A stretch of 5,253 nt of DNA from an uncultured Bacteroides sp. (lineage in GTDB: Bacteria > Bacteroidota > Bacteroidia > Bacteroidales > Bacteroidaceae). This document shows, piece by piece, positions 1 through 5,253 of the stretch; position 1 is the first letter of the stretch; each line of letters opens with the position of its first letter. The position numbers were made by a program, and so were the translations under genes. Under the pieces are notes generated by a model. The model was not told the origin of the DNA. It did not search any database and saw nothing but the letters and a program-made list of their open reading frames with translations. The stretch covers positions 1-5,253 of the forward strand of contig URWP01000195.1 in the NCBI GenBank assembly GCA_900551645.1, read 5' to 3'.

Positions 1-409
1 CCGACTGGCTGACAAATATGATTTGCCACAAGTTATCAAAGATTTTATCCGCACTCATCACGGAGCCGGTGTAACCAAATATTTCTATATCTCCTATCAG
101 AACGAGCACCCGGATGAAGAAGTAGACAAGAGCTTCTTCCAGTACCCGGGTCCGAATCCGTTCACCAAAGAACAAGCCATTCTGATGATGGCAGATGCAG
201 TAGAAGCAGCCTCCCGAAGTTTACCGGAATATACAGAAGAAAGCATTTCCAACCTGGTAGACCGGATTATCGATTCACAGGTACAGGACGGATGCTTCAA
301 GGAATGCCCGATAACTTTCAAGGACATCGCGACCGTCAAATCAGTATTCAAGGAGAAATTGAAAACGATGTATCACACCCGCATCAGTTATCCGGAACTG
401 AAAAAATAA
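1..409 (+). CDS. 7TM-HD family (PgpH-like) phosphohydrolase, C-terminal part only
   Basis: This is the last ~135 codons of a gene that begins off the left edge; the reading frame is open from base 2 and ends at TAA 407-409. A TTG at 23-25 is not a credible start, because conserved family sequence (RLADKYDLPQ) continues upstream of it. The fragment covers the end of an HD hydrolase domain. It has the adjacent His pair in the RTHHG motif (codons at 56-61) and, about 45 residues later, the Asp of MMADAVEAAS (194-196), both positions expected to bind the di-metal centre. Members of this family have an N-terminal extracellular domain, seven membrane helices and a cytoplasmic HD domain; characterised PgpH proteins hydrolyse cyclic di-AMP to pApA. 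The membrane part is not visible, so family membership rests on the HD tail alone. Cyclic-di-AMP activity is inferred from the family. The gene converges on the priA cluster. Confidence 0.85.
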   Translation, partial: RLADKYDLPQVIKDFIRTHHGAGVTKYFYISYQNEHPDEEVDKSFFQYPGPNPFTKEQAILMMADAVEAASRSLPEYTEESISNLVDRIIDSQVQDGCFKECPITFKDIATVKSVFKEKLKTMYHTRISYPELKK

Positions 410-420
410 CCATAATCTCA

Positions 421-467
421 TACTGTCTCCGCCTGCAGACAGGAAATCTTCTCAAACGGAGACAGTA
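421..467. terminator. Hairpin between convergent genes, possible bidirectional terminator
   Basis: A perfect 11-bp inverted repeat, TACTGTCTCCG (421-431) with CGGAGACAGTA (457-467), sits in the 67-base gap between the stop of the 7TM-HD gene (409) and the stop of the tyrosine phosphatase gene (477). The 25-base loop holds a smaller CCTG-CAGA-CAGG hairpin (432-443). CTGTCT (423-428) can pair alternatively with AGACAG (437-442). No U-run follows directly on the plus side. On the minus side a T-rich tract appears only about 10 bases beyond the stem. Its position favours a transcription-end or mRNA-stabilising role for both genes, but it is not a textbook intrinsic terminator. Confidence 0.45.
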
Positions 468-476
468 CATCTATTC

Positions 477-947
477 TTATAACTCTGTCCGCAGAGTTTC
501 CAACAGACCAGCGCAGGCATCTTCCAGGATATCCAGAACATGCTCGAAACCTTGCGCTCCGCCATAATAAGGGTCCGGCACATAATCTACCGTGTTCGTC
601 CGGCAAAAATCTGTCATCCGATGGATTTTCTGTTCCGAAGCGATATCCGGCGCCTTCTCTTTCAATGCGTCAATATTCCGGTCATCCATACCTAATATCC
701 AATCGAATTCCTCGAAATCGCTGGTCCGCACCGGACGCGAACGATGAGTCAGGTTATAACCACGACGGAGGGCATGCGCCCGCATCCGCTCATCAGGCAG
801 TTCTCCTTGGTGGTAAGACAGGATACCTGCCGAATCAACCTCCAGTTCCTGTTCAAGCCCGGCTTTCCGAATATAAGTACGCATAATTTCTTCTGCCGAA
901 GAAGAGCGGCAGATATTTCCCAGACAGACAAAAAGTATCTTTTTCAT
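477..947 (-). CDS. Low-molecular-weight protein-tyrosine phosphatase
   Basis: The product is 156 residues, the normal size for the LMW-PTP family. I chose the ATG at 945-947 because the protein then opens MKKILFVCLGNICRS, with the P-loop right at the N-terminus as usual; an in-frame ATG 19 codons upstream overlaps the preceding gene and adds unrelated sequence. The catalytic signature C-x5-R is Cys8 to Arg14, and the general-acid loop DPYYGG carries Asp125 followed by two Tyr, a common site of regulation in bacterial tyrosine kinase/phosphatase pairs. These cytosolic enzymes dephosphorylate phosphotyrosine proteins through a Cys-phosphate intermediate. The P-loop reads CRSSSAE where the family usually has CRSPxAE. 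No BY-kinase or capsule gene is in view, so the substrate is unknown. It is the last gene of the priA cluster, 43 bases after the PHP gene, with no Shine-Dalgarno motif. Confidence 0.92.
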   Translation of the reverse strand: MKKILFVCLGNICRSSSAEEIMRTYIRKAGLEQELEVDSAGILSYHQGELPDERMRAHALRRGYNLTHRSRPVRTSDFEEFDWILGMDDRNIDALKEKAPDIASEQKIHRMTDFCRTNTVDYVPDPYYGGAQGFEHVLDILEDACAGLLETLRTEL

Positions 948-974
948 ATTCAGTTCTTGTTTTGTTATAAATTG

Positions 975-989
975 TCCGGCTATACCGGA
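975..989 (-). other. Small intercistronic hairpin between the PHP and phosphatase genes
   Basis: TCCGG (975-979) pairs with CCGGA (985-989) around a five-base loop, extendable by one G-U pair. It lies directly after the PHP gene stop (991-993) and 27 bases before the phosphatase ATG. There is no U-run on its downstream side, so read-through is expected. It could be an mRNA processing or stability point, or chance, given only five base pairs. Confidence 0.25.
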
Positions 990-990
990 T

Positions 991-1719
991 TCATTCCTTA
1001 TCATCCATCGGAATACCCAGGTATTGTTTGAACTGTCTCACATCCGTATTCATAATCAGCGCCTCTGGGAATTCCGTTTCACCCACCAGCTCCAAAGCCC
1101 GGTCATATACGGCGATATCAAAAGAGATATGCGCGTCACTCCCCAGAATAACCGGTACTTCGTATTGTTTACACAACCGCAGAATTTCCAGATTATTGGT
1201 CCGCGCTGTCGGTTTGTTACGGACCGGGTTCAACGAGCTGTTGTTGATTTCCAACAGTGTATGATGCTCTTTGGCAGCCCAAACAATCGGTTCGAAATTC
1301 AGTTCAGCCGTCCCGTCACCGGGATGACTGATGATGTGGATATACGGATTAGAGATAGCCTGCACCATACCGTGCGTATTTTCCTCCACCGTTCCCCAGT
1401 GATAACAAAGCGAATGGATGCCGGCAATCCGCAGGTCCAGCCGTTGCAGATAATACTCATCCAAATCCAGATTCCCTTCACCATCCAGAATATTGATTTC
1501 AGCTCCCAGCAACAGTTCGATACCGTACATACGACGGGGAACTACATGCAGGTTACGGAAATAAATCAGGTCACAGCTTCCCGGAATTCCCGGTGAATGT
1601 TCCGTAATTCCCAATAATTCCAGCCCTTTGTCGGCAGCAGCCCGGGCCATCTCCTGTAATGTACTGAATGCATGCCCGCTTGCCAGTGTATGGGTATGCA
1701 CATCCAAGGCTATCTTCAT
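991..1719 (-). CDS. PHP-domain metallophosphatase, YcdX type
   Basis: The product is 242 residues, close to E. coli YcdX (245). The PHP metal ligands are all readable: His8 and His10 in DVHTHT, His16, His41 in TEHSPG, Glu74 in GAEINI, His102 in GIHS, His122 in SHPGDG, and Asp195 and His197 in GSDAH. This pattern matches the trinuclear-zinc site known for YcdX, so an intact hydrolase fold (a distorted TIM barrel) in the cytosol is expected. The family acts as phosphatases or phosphoesterases, but the natural substrate is not established. It lacks the extra domains of PHP proteins attached to DNA polymerases. It is less like the CpsB/YwqE tyrosine phosphatases, although that would fit the tyrosine phosphatase next door. 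The ATG at 1717-1719 puts DVHTH at the N-terminus as in relatives. It starts 34 bases after priA and has no promoter-like element of its own, so co-transcription with priA is likely. Confidence 0.9.
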   Translation of the reverse strand: MKIALDVHTHTLASGHAFSTLQEMARAAADKGLELLGITEHSPGIPGSCDLIYFRNLHVVPRRMYGIELLLGAEINILDGEGNLDLDEYYLQRLDLRIAGIHSLCYHWGTVEENTHGMVQAISNPYIHIISHPGDGTAELNFEPIVWAAKEHHTLLEINNSSLNPVRNKPTARTNNLEILRLCKQYEVPVILGSDAHISFDIAVYDRALELVGETEFPEALIMNTDVRQFKQYLGIPMDDKE

Positions 1720-1753
1720 CTTTTCTCTATTTATTATTACCAGTTTTCAGTTA

Positions 1754-4216
1754 TCACATCGGGTCAACATCATAATAGACCACCGTCGAACGAAAACGCT
1801 CGTCCTCCACCAAGGCACGCTGCAACTGCAACAGGTAGGTTCGTACCTTTGGCATGGAAGTCCCCTGTGCTACCTTCACCATTATCTTTTTGATGAACAA
1901 CCTCTGAATACGACCGACAGGAGGCTTATCAGGACCAAGGACCCTGTCTCCTAATCCGCTACGTAACCAGGTAGCCAATACGGCAGCGGCCTGTTCCACC
2001 ACCTCTTCCTTCCGATGCTTCAGGTAAACGTATATCAGCCGTTCAAACGGAGGATACCTGAACTGTCTGCGCTCTTCCAATTGTTCCTCATACATTTGCC
2101 TGTAATCATTAGTCACTACCTGATGAATCAGTGGTAATTCGGGAGATTTCGTCTGTAGAATGACCAGTCCCTGCCGGCTTTTCCGGCCGGCACGTCCTGC
2201 TACCTGCGCCATCAGTTGGAAAGCCCGTTCATACGACCGGAAATCCGGATAATTCAGCAATGAATCCGCGTTCAGAATACCCACTACACTGACCCGTTCA
2301 AAATCCAATCCCTTCGAAACCATTTGAGTACCAATCAGTACATCAGTCTTACCGGCTTCAAAATCAGCTATAATATTTTCATAGGCTGTACGGGTACGGG
2401 TCGTATCCAGATCCATCCGTGCCACCCTGGCTTCCGGAAAAATCCGCTTCACATCATCTTCCACCTTCTCCGTACCGAAACCTCTGTCCATCAGCTCCAC
2501 CCCCCCACAAGCCGGACAACTGCGCGGTACCTGATAAGTATAGCCGCAATAATGGCACGTCAGTTCATTCAACCCTTTATGATAAGTCAGACTCACATCG
2601 CAGTTCTTGCAGCGGGGTACCCATCCACAAGTCCTGCATTCTATCATCGGGGCAAAGCCTCTCCGGTTCTGAAAAAGAATGATTTGTTCTTTCCGTTCCA
2701 ATGCTTCCCGCATCCGTTGCAAAAGTATCGGCGAAAAAGGTCCTGTCATCCGCTTCTTACGGGCCAGCTCCTTGATGTCTGTCACCTCAATACTTGGCAG
2801 ACACACTTGTCGGTGGCGTTCCGTAAGTTTCACCAGTCCATACTTACCCTGAAGCGCGTTATAATAAGTCTCAATACTTGGAGTAGCAGTCCCCAACAGT
2901 GTCTTCGCTCCGAAAAGAGAAGCCAATACAATGGCGGAGTTCCGGGCATGATACCTTGGTGCCGGGTCCTGCTGTTTATAGGTCTGTTCATGTTCTTCGT
3001 CTACAATGACGAGTCCCAATCGCCGGAAAGGCAGGAACACCGACGAACGGACGCCCAAAATCACATCGTAATCGTTTTCGGACAACTGCTTGCGCCAGAT
3101 TTCCACCCGTTCCGCATCCGGAAACTTAGAGTGGTAAATGCCCAACCTGTCGCCGAACACCCGTTTCAGCCGTTCGGTTATCTGGGTAGTCAAGGCGATT
3201 TCAGGCAACAGATACAGAACCTGCTTCCCTACACTCAGCACCTGTTGAATCAAATGGATATAGATTTCTGTCTTCCCGCTGGCTGTTACTCCATGCAGCA
3301 GGCAGACGTTTTTACGATGAAAAGTGGTCAGAATCTGCCGATAGGCCCTCTCTTGTGCGTCACTTAAGGTATGCATTTCCTGTAAAGGCAGACAGCCGCC
3401 GGCCAACCGGCCTATTTCTTCGTGATAGACCTCAAACACCTGCTTCTCCACCAGTCCGTTCAATACTGCGGCCGACGCGCCGGAAGCGGCCAGCAACTGC
3501 TTACGTGTCACTTCCTTCGGTAAAGTAGCAGCAGACGACCAAGCTGCTAATTCCAGGTATTTCATCAGTACGGCCAACTGTTTCGGGGCACGGGCCAACA
3601 AATCGAACTGTTGTCTGAGTGCCTCTTCGGAACGCATCGGTTCCTTCAGACGGACACGGGTTTCCATCTTTGGCTTGTAGCTACGCTTCAGTTCTTCCTT
3701 TACACAGATGGCTCCTTTCTCCAACAAACTCTGGATGACAGGCAGCAACTGACGGGTACCACAGTTTTTCTCCAATTGGGTAATGCACTGTTCAGTATCC
3801 CGGCTCAACAAATCCAGCACCCGCTGTTCCCTTTCTGTCAAGGAAGTCTCCGCCTCAAAATCCGGATTATATACCACCAGCGTTTCACTTTCCAGCTTCA
3901 TTCCCGAGGGTAAAGCCGCTTTGTATACATCACCCAGCGTACAAAGGTAATAGTCGGACAGCCATTGCCAGAACTTATACTGTCTTTCCAGTAAGACAGG
4001 CCGTTCATCCAACAATTCAGATACGTCTTTGGTATCATACGCCTCCGGAGCTTCCTCATGTACCCGTGTCACAAGCCCGGTATAGAACTTCTTACGTCCG
4101 AACGGAACGACCACCCGGCATCCCAGACAGACCCGGCCGGCCATTTCTTCGGGCAATGAATAAGTATATTGACCGGCAATGGGCAATGGTACGATAACAT
4201 CTACATAGCGCTTCAT
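1754..4216 (-). CDS. priA: Primosomal replication restart protein (DNA helicase) PriA
   Basis: PriA is a 3'-to-5' superfamily 2 helicase that recognises stalled forks and D-loops and reloads the replicative helicase. The product is 820 residues, longer than E. coli PriA (732) and near B. subtilis PriA (805). The N-terminal ~105 residues are the 3'-DNA-end binding domain (MKRYVDVIVPLPIAG opening), followed by a winged-helix region. Helicase lobe 1 has Walker A GVTASGKTE (309-317), DEEH (406-409) and GTATPS (442-447). Lobe 2 ends in QVAGRAGR (671-678). Eight Cys at 527, 530, 536, 539, 554, 557, 567 and 570 form the two zinc sites inserted between the lobes. A C-terminal domain with LGPDKPPVGRIQRLFIKKI (about 760-778) completes the protein. 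Nothing is missing or broken. The frame stays open to an ATG at 4289-4291, but I chose 4214-4216 because the family begins at MKRYVD and a promoter element lies just upstream. It is the first gene of the minus-strand cluster. Confidence 0.97.
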   Translation of the reverse strand: MKRYVDVIVPLPIAGQYTYSLPEEMAGRVCLGCRVVVPFGRKKFYTGLVTRVHEEAPEAYDTKDVSELLDERPVLLERQYKFWQWLSDYYLCTLGDVYKAALPSGMKLESETLVVYNPDFEAETSLTEREQRVLDLLSRDTEQCITQLEKNCGTRQLLPVIQSLLEKGAICVKEELKRSYKPKMETRVRLKEPMRSEEALRQQFDLLARAPKQLAVLMKYLELAAWSSAATLPKEVTRKQLLAASGASAAVLNGLVEKQVFEVYHEEIGRLAGGCLPLQEMHTLSDAQERAYRQILTTFHRKNVCLLHGVTASGKTEIYIHLIQQVLSVGKQVLYLLPEIALTTQITERLKRVFGDRLGIYHSKFPDAERVEIWRKQLSENDYDVILGVRSSVFLPFRRLGLVIVDEEHEQTYKQQDPAPRYHARNSAIVLASLFGAKTLLGTATPSIETYYNALQGKYGLVKLTERHRQVCLPSIEVTDIKELARKKRMTGPFSPILLQRMREALERKEQIILFQNRRGFAPMIECRTCGWVPRCKNCDVSLTYHKGLNELTCHYCGYTYQVPRSCPACGGVELMDRGFGTEKVEDDVKRIFPEARVARMDLDTTRTRTAYENIIADFEAGKTDVLIGTQMVSKGLDFERVSVVGILNADSLLNYPDFRSYERAFQLMAQVAGRAGRKSRQGLVILQTKSPELPLIHQVVTNDYRQMYEEQLEERRQFRYPPFERLIYVYLKHRKEEVVEQAAAVLATWLRSGLGDRVLGPDKPPVGRIQRLFIKKIMVKVAQGTSMPKVRTYLLQLQRALVEDERFRSTVVYYDVDPM

Positions 4217-4220
4217 ACCG

Positions 4221-4228
4221 CAAAGGTA
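4221..4228 (-). promoter_or_regulatory. priA promoter, Bacteroidetes -7 element
   Basis: On the minus strand the sequence reads TACCTTTG, a full match to the Bacteroidetes -7 consensus TAnnTTTG, and is followed by only four bases (CGGT) before the priA ATG. A TTTC at 4251-4254, 22 bases upstream, is a weak candidate for the -33 TTTG element. With transcription normally starting a few bases after the -7 element, the mRNA would begin at or next to the start codon. There is no room for a ribosome binding site. The position also argues against the longer priA reading frame. Confidence 0.7.
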
Positions 4229-4397
4229 CAAAATCGCTTCTTTCTCCGGTGAAAATGAGACTCGTTTTTCTAACAGAATATTCTTCGCCAAGCATAGAAC
4301 AAAACAAGAATTATATGATTTTCACCTGGTTGTTCTTATTTTCATCTAATAATCATACATTTATAATCCAAAAAACTATTCTTATCAAAGATTTTAT

Positions 4398-4405
4398 TAT
4401 TTTTG
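4398..4405 (+). promoter_or_regulatory. Promoter -7 element for the outer-membrane protein gene
   Basis: TATTTTTG matches the Bacteroidetes -7 consensus TAnnTTTG and ends 25 bases before the ATG of the beta-barrel gene, which predicts a leader of roughly 20 bases. No good -33 TTTG is visible 19-21 bases upstream. The region is very AT-rich, so a chance match is possible. The leader before the ATG (ACTAAAACTAGAAAACA) is A-rich without a Shine-Dalgarno motif, as is usual in this phylum. Confidence 0.55.
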
Positions 4406-4430
4406 TCCCGATAACTAAAACTAGAAAACA

Positions 4431-5018
4431 ATGAAAAAAGTATTATCAACTTTATTGCTGGTAGTCTGCTGTTGGCTGGCTATACCGGCGCAGGCTCAAA
4501 TACATTTCGGTGTAAAGGGCGGTCTGGACGTATCCAAACTAAGCTGTTCTACCGATATGTTCAAAGGAGATAACCGCACCGGTTTCTTTATCGGTCCGAT
4601 GATGGAATTCACTGTTCCTGTACTTGGAATCGGAATTGACGCGGCAGCCTTGTATGCGCAGTCAGGTCTGAAAGCCGAAAGTAAAGACGGACTGGAATCA
4701 GAAACAGAGACCTTGAAATCCATTGAAGTCCCCATCAACCTGAAGTGGACCATCGGACTGGGAAGTACTCTGGGTGTATATCTGGCAGCCGGTCCACAAT
4801 TCGGTTTTAATCTGGATGATAAACTGTGGGATAATATAGAAGCCAAGAAATGCGCGGTCAGCGTAAACGTAGGTGCCGGTCTGAAACTTATCCAGCACCT
4901 GCAAGTCGGAGTAAACTACAACATTGGAGCCAGTAAACTGGCTAATATCGGAGATGAAAATTTCGAAGCCAATATCCGCAAGAACTCCTGGCAGGTTTCA
5001 CTGGCTTACATCTTCTGA
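4431..5018 (+). CDS. Small outer-membrane beta-barrel protein (porin family, PF13568-like)
   Basis: The product is 195 residues. It begins with a Sec signal peptide: a Lys pair, a hydrophobic core around residues 4-18, then PAQA with likely cleavage after Ala22. The two Cys in the core (13, 14) do not form a lipobox, so it is not a lipoprotein. The mature part alternates hydrophobic and polar residues in short Gly-rich strands: IHFGVKGGLDVSKL (24-37) at the start, GFFIGPMMEF, GIGIDAAALYAQSGLK, IEVPINLKWTIG, LGVYLAAGPQFGFNL, CAVSVNVGAGLKLI, LQVGVNYNIGASKL, and WQVSLAYIF ending in the C-terminal Phe typical of barrel proteins. This fits an eight-strand barrel of the family seen in many copies in Bacteroidetes. 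The family name 'porin' does not establish channel activity, and the role is unknown. It is transcribed alone, from its own -7 element to its own terminator, divergently from priA. Confidence 0.88.
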   Translation: MKKVLSTLLLVVCCWLAIPAQAQIHFGVKGGLDVSKLSCSTDMFKGDNRTGFFIGPMMEFTVPVLGIGIDAAALYAQSGLKAESKDGLESETETLKSIEVPINLKWTIGLGSTLGVYLAAGPQFGFNLDDKLWDNIEAKKCAVSVNVGAGLKLIQHLQVGVNYNIGASKLANIGDENFEANIRKNSWQVSLAYIF

Positions 5019-5048
5019 TAATATCTTTACTAACTGATAAACATGCAG

Positions 5049-5089
5049 AATCCCGGTTCCCACCCAACTTCAGGAACCGGGATTTTTTA
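5049..5089 (+). terminator. Rho-independent terminator of the beta-barrel gene
   Basis: AATCCCGGTTCC (5049-5060) pairs perfectly with GGAACCGGGATT (5073-5084) around a 12-base loop, and the stem runs into a T tract (5083-5088). It lies 30 bases after the stop codon. The stem is GC-rich in its middle, so it should terminate well in the plus direction. In the minus direction there is no proper T-run. Confidence 0.9.
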
Positions 5090-5154
5090 TCCTAAAAAAA
5101 CGTACTCACGTCCTGATTGAAACGAACGGACGAATGAAGCCCAACCCAAACCTT

Positions 5155-5176
5155 TTGTTTACGCATTGTTTACGCA
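5155..5176. repeat. Perfect tandem duplication of an 11-mer
   Basis: TTGTTTACGCA occurs twice with no gap (5155-5165 and 5166-5176). The pair is flanked by CTTTTG (5152-5157, overlapping the first copy) and its reverse complement CAAAAG (5175-5180, overlapping the second copy), so the block can also fold as a weak hairpin. It lies in non-coding DNA about 45 bases beyond the 3' end of the tRNA gene. It might be a protein binding site with helically phased copies, a replication-slippage product, or part of an old recombination site. No function can be assigned. Confidence 0.6.
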
Positions 5177-5183
5177 AAAGCAT

Positions 5184-5219
5184 AAAAAAAGCAGCTGCGG
5201 AATCCGCAGCTGCTTTTTT
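5184..5219 (-). terminator. Strong bidirectional terminator next to the tRNA 3' end
   Basis: GCAGCTGCGG (5191-5200) pairs perfectly with CCGCAGCTGC (5204-5213) around a three-base loop. The stem has A7 on the left and T6 on the right, so it works as a U-run-ended hairpin on both strands. Read on the minus strand it starts one base after the tRNA 3' end and ends in seven T, so it is the tRNA terminator. On the plus strand it blocks transcription running from the left into the tRNA gene. Confidence 0.9.
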
Positions 5220-5220
5220 G

Positions 5221-5253
5221 TGGACCAGCCTGGGCTTGAACCAGGGACCTCCA
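5221..5253 (-). tRNA. tRNA gene, 3' part only; isotype not determinable here
   Basis: Read on the minus strand, the window edge begins inside the 3' side of the anticodon stem (TGG). A five-base variable loop AGGTC follows, then a T arm with stem CCTGG/CCAGG around loop TTCAAGC, the acceptor 3' strand CTGGTCC and discriminator A at 5221. The next bases are CAA, so the terminal CCA is not encoded. The short variable loop makes it a class I tRNA, ruling out Leu and Ser. The anticodon is off the window. From memory the acceptor and T arm resemble an elongator Met tRNA of Bacteroides, but that is a guess. Confidence 0.88.

Noticed and set aside
948..1004. Upstream ATG for the tyrosine phosphatase, adding 19 residues
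   Set aside because: It would overlap the end of the PHP gene and move the P-loop away from the N-terminus, where it sits in almost all LMW-PTPs.
1024..1596. A 190-codon plus-strand reading frame
   Set aside because: It is antisense to the PHP gene, whose metal ligands are all intact; the plus-strand translation is rich in Gln, Ile and Arg and resembles no family.
2324..3367. A 347-codon plus-strand reading frame
   Set aside because: It is antisense to the conserved helicase lobes and zinc cluster of priA; its translation is rich in His, Pro, Gln and Ser with no domain pattern, as expected of a shadow frame.
4217..4291. N-terminal extension of PriA by 25 residues from an ATG at 4289-4291
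   Set aside because: Known PriA proteins begin at the MK-x-Y-x-DVIVPLP segment; the extension has no family resemblance and would be crossed by the TACCTTTG promoter element.
4249..4434. A 61-codon plus-strand reading frame whose stop overlaps the beta-barrel start codon, suggestive of a leader peptide
   Set aside because: It lies in AT-rich intergenic DNA and begins upstream of the likely promoter at 4398-4405, so most of it would not be transcribed with the gene. Its composition is low-complexity Ile/Phe/Lys/Thr with no recognisable domain.
4464..4475. Possible lipoprotein signal around the Cys13-Cys14 pair of the beta-barrel protein
   Set aside because: The residue before Cys13 is Val rather than Gly, Ala or Ser, the pair sits within the hydrophobic core, and a clear AQA signal peptidase I site follows.
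4478..4488. GGCTATACCGG occurs here and at 978-988
   Set aside because: One copy is inside the signal-peptide coding region and the other in an intercistronic gap; a single 11-base match in 5 kb without shared context is best taken as chance.
5109..5132. CGTCC/GGACG inverted repeat
   Set aside because: Only five base pairs with a 14-base loop and no U-run; too weak to list as a structure by itself.

Overview
The window looks like ordinary chromosomal DNA from a member of the Bacteroidales, most likely Bacteroides or a close relative. Three things point that way. Two promoter-like sites match the Bacteroidetes -7 consensus TAnnTTTG (4221-4228 on the minus strand, 4398-4405 on the plus strand). 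The leaders before start codons are A-rich and lack Shine-Dalgarno motifs. The protein families fit: a PgpH-type 7TM-HD phosphohydrolase, an 820-residue PriA, and a small 'porin family' outer-membrane barrel with an AQA-type signal peptide. I see no transposase, integrase, CRISPR array or toxin-antitoxin pair, and no gene that looks foreign.

Layout. The left edge (1-409, plus) is the C-terminal end of a 7TM-HD (PgpH-like) cyclic-di-AMP phosphodiesterase candidate. It converges on a three-gene minus-strand cluster, with a 67-base gap that is mostly filled by a long hairpin (421-467). Reading in its own direction, the cluster is priA (primosomal helicase, 4216 to 1754), a YcdX-type PHP metallophosphatase (1719 to 991) and a low-molecular-weight protein-tyrosine phosphatase (947 to 477). 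The gaps are 34 and 43 bases, so one transcript from the priA promoter is the simplest reading. That promoter ends only four bases before the priA ATG, which suggests a leaderless or almost leaderless mRNA.

A 214-base divergent intergenic region separates priA from a plus-strand gene for a secreted 8-strand-type outer-membrane beta-barrel protein (4431-5018). This gene has its own -7 element and a strong rho-independent terminator (5049-5089). The remaining gene-poor stretch (5019-5220, about 200 bases) holds that terminator, a perfect tandem duplication of an 11-mer (5155-5176) and a second strong bidirectional terminator (5184-5219). The second terminator abuts the 3' end of a minus-strand tRNA gene cut off by the right edge of the window.

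Functional links are loose. priA serves replication restart, and the two phosphatases downstream have no obvious mechanistic link to it or to each other beyond probable co-transcription. The most noteworthy observations are the leaderless-type priA promoter, the helicase-plus-two-phosphatases transcription unit, the tandem 11-mer next to a tRNA 3' end, and the Ser in place of the usual Pro in the tyrosine phosphatase P-loop. I did not find convincing evidence of a previously undescribed system.
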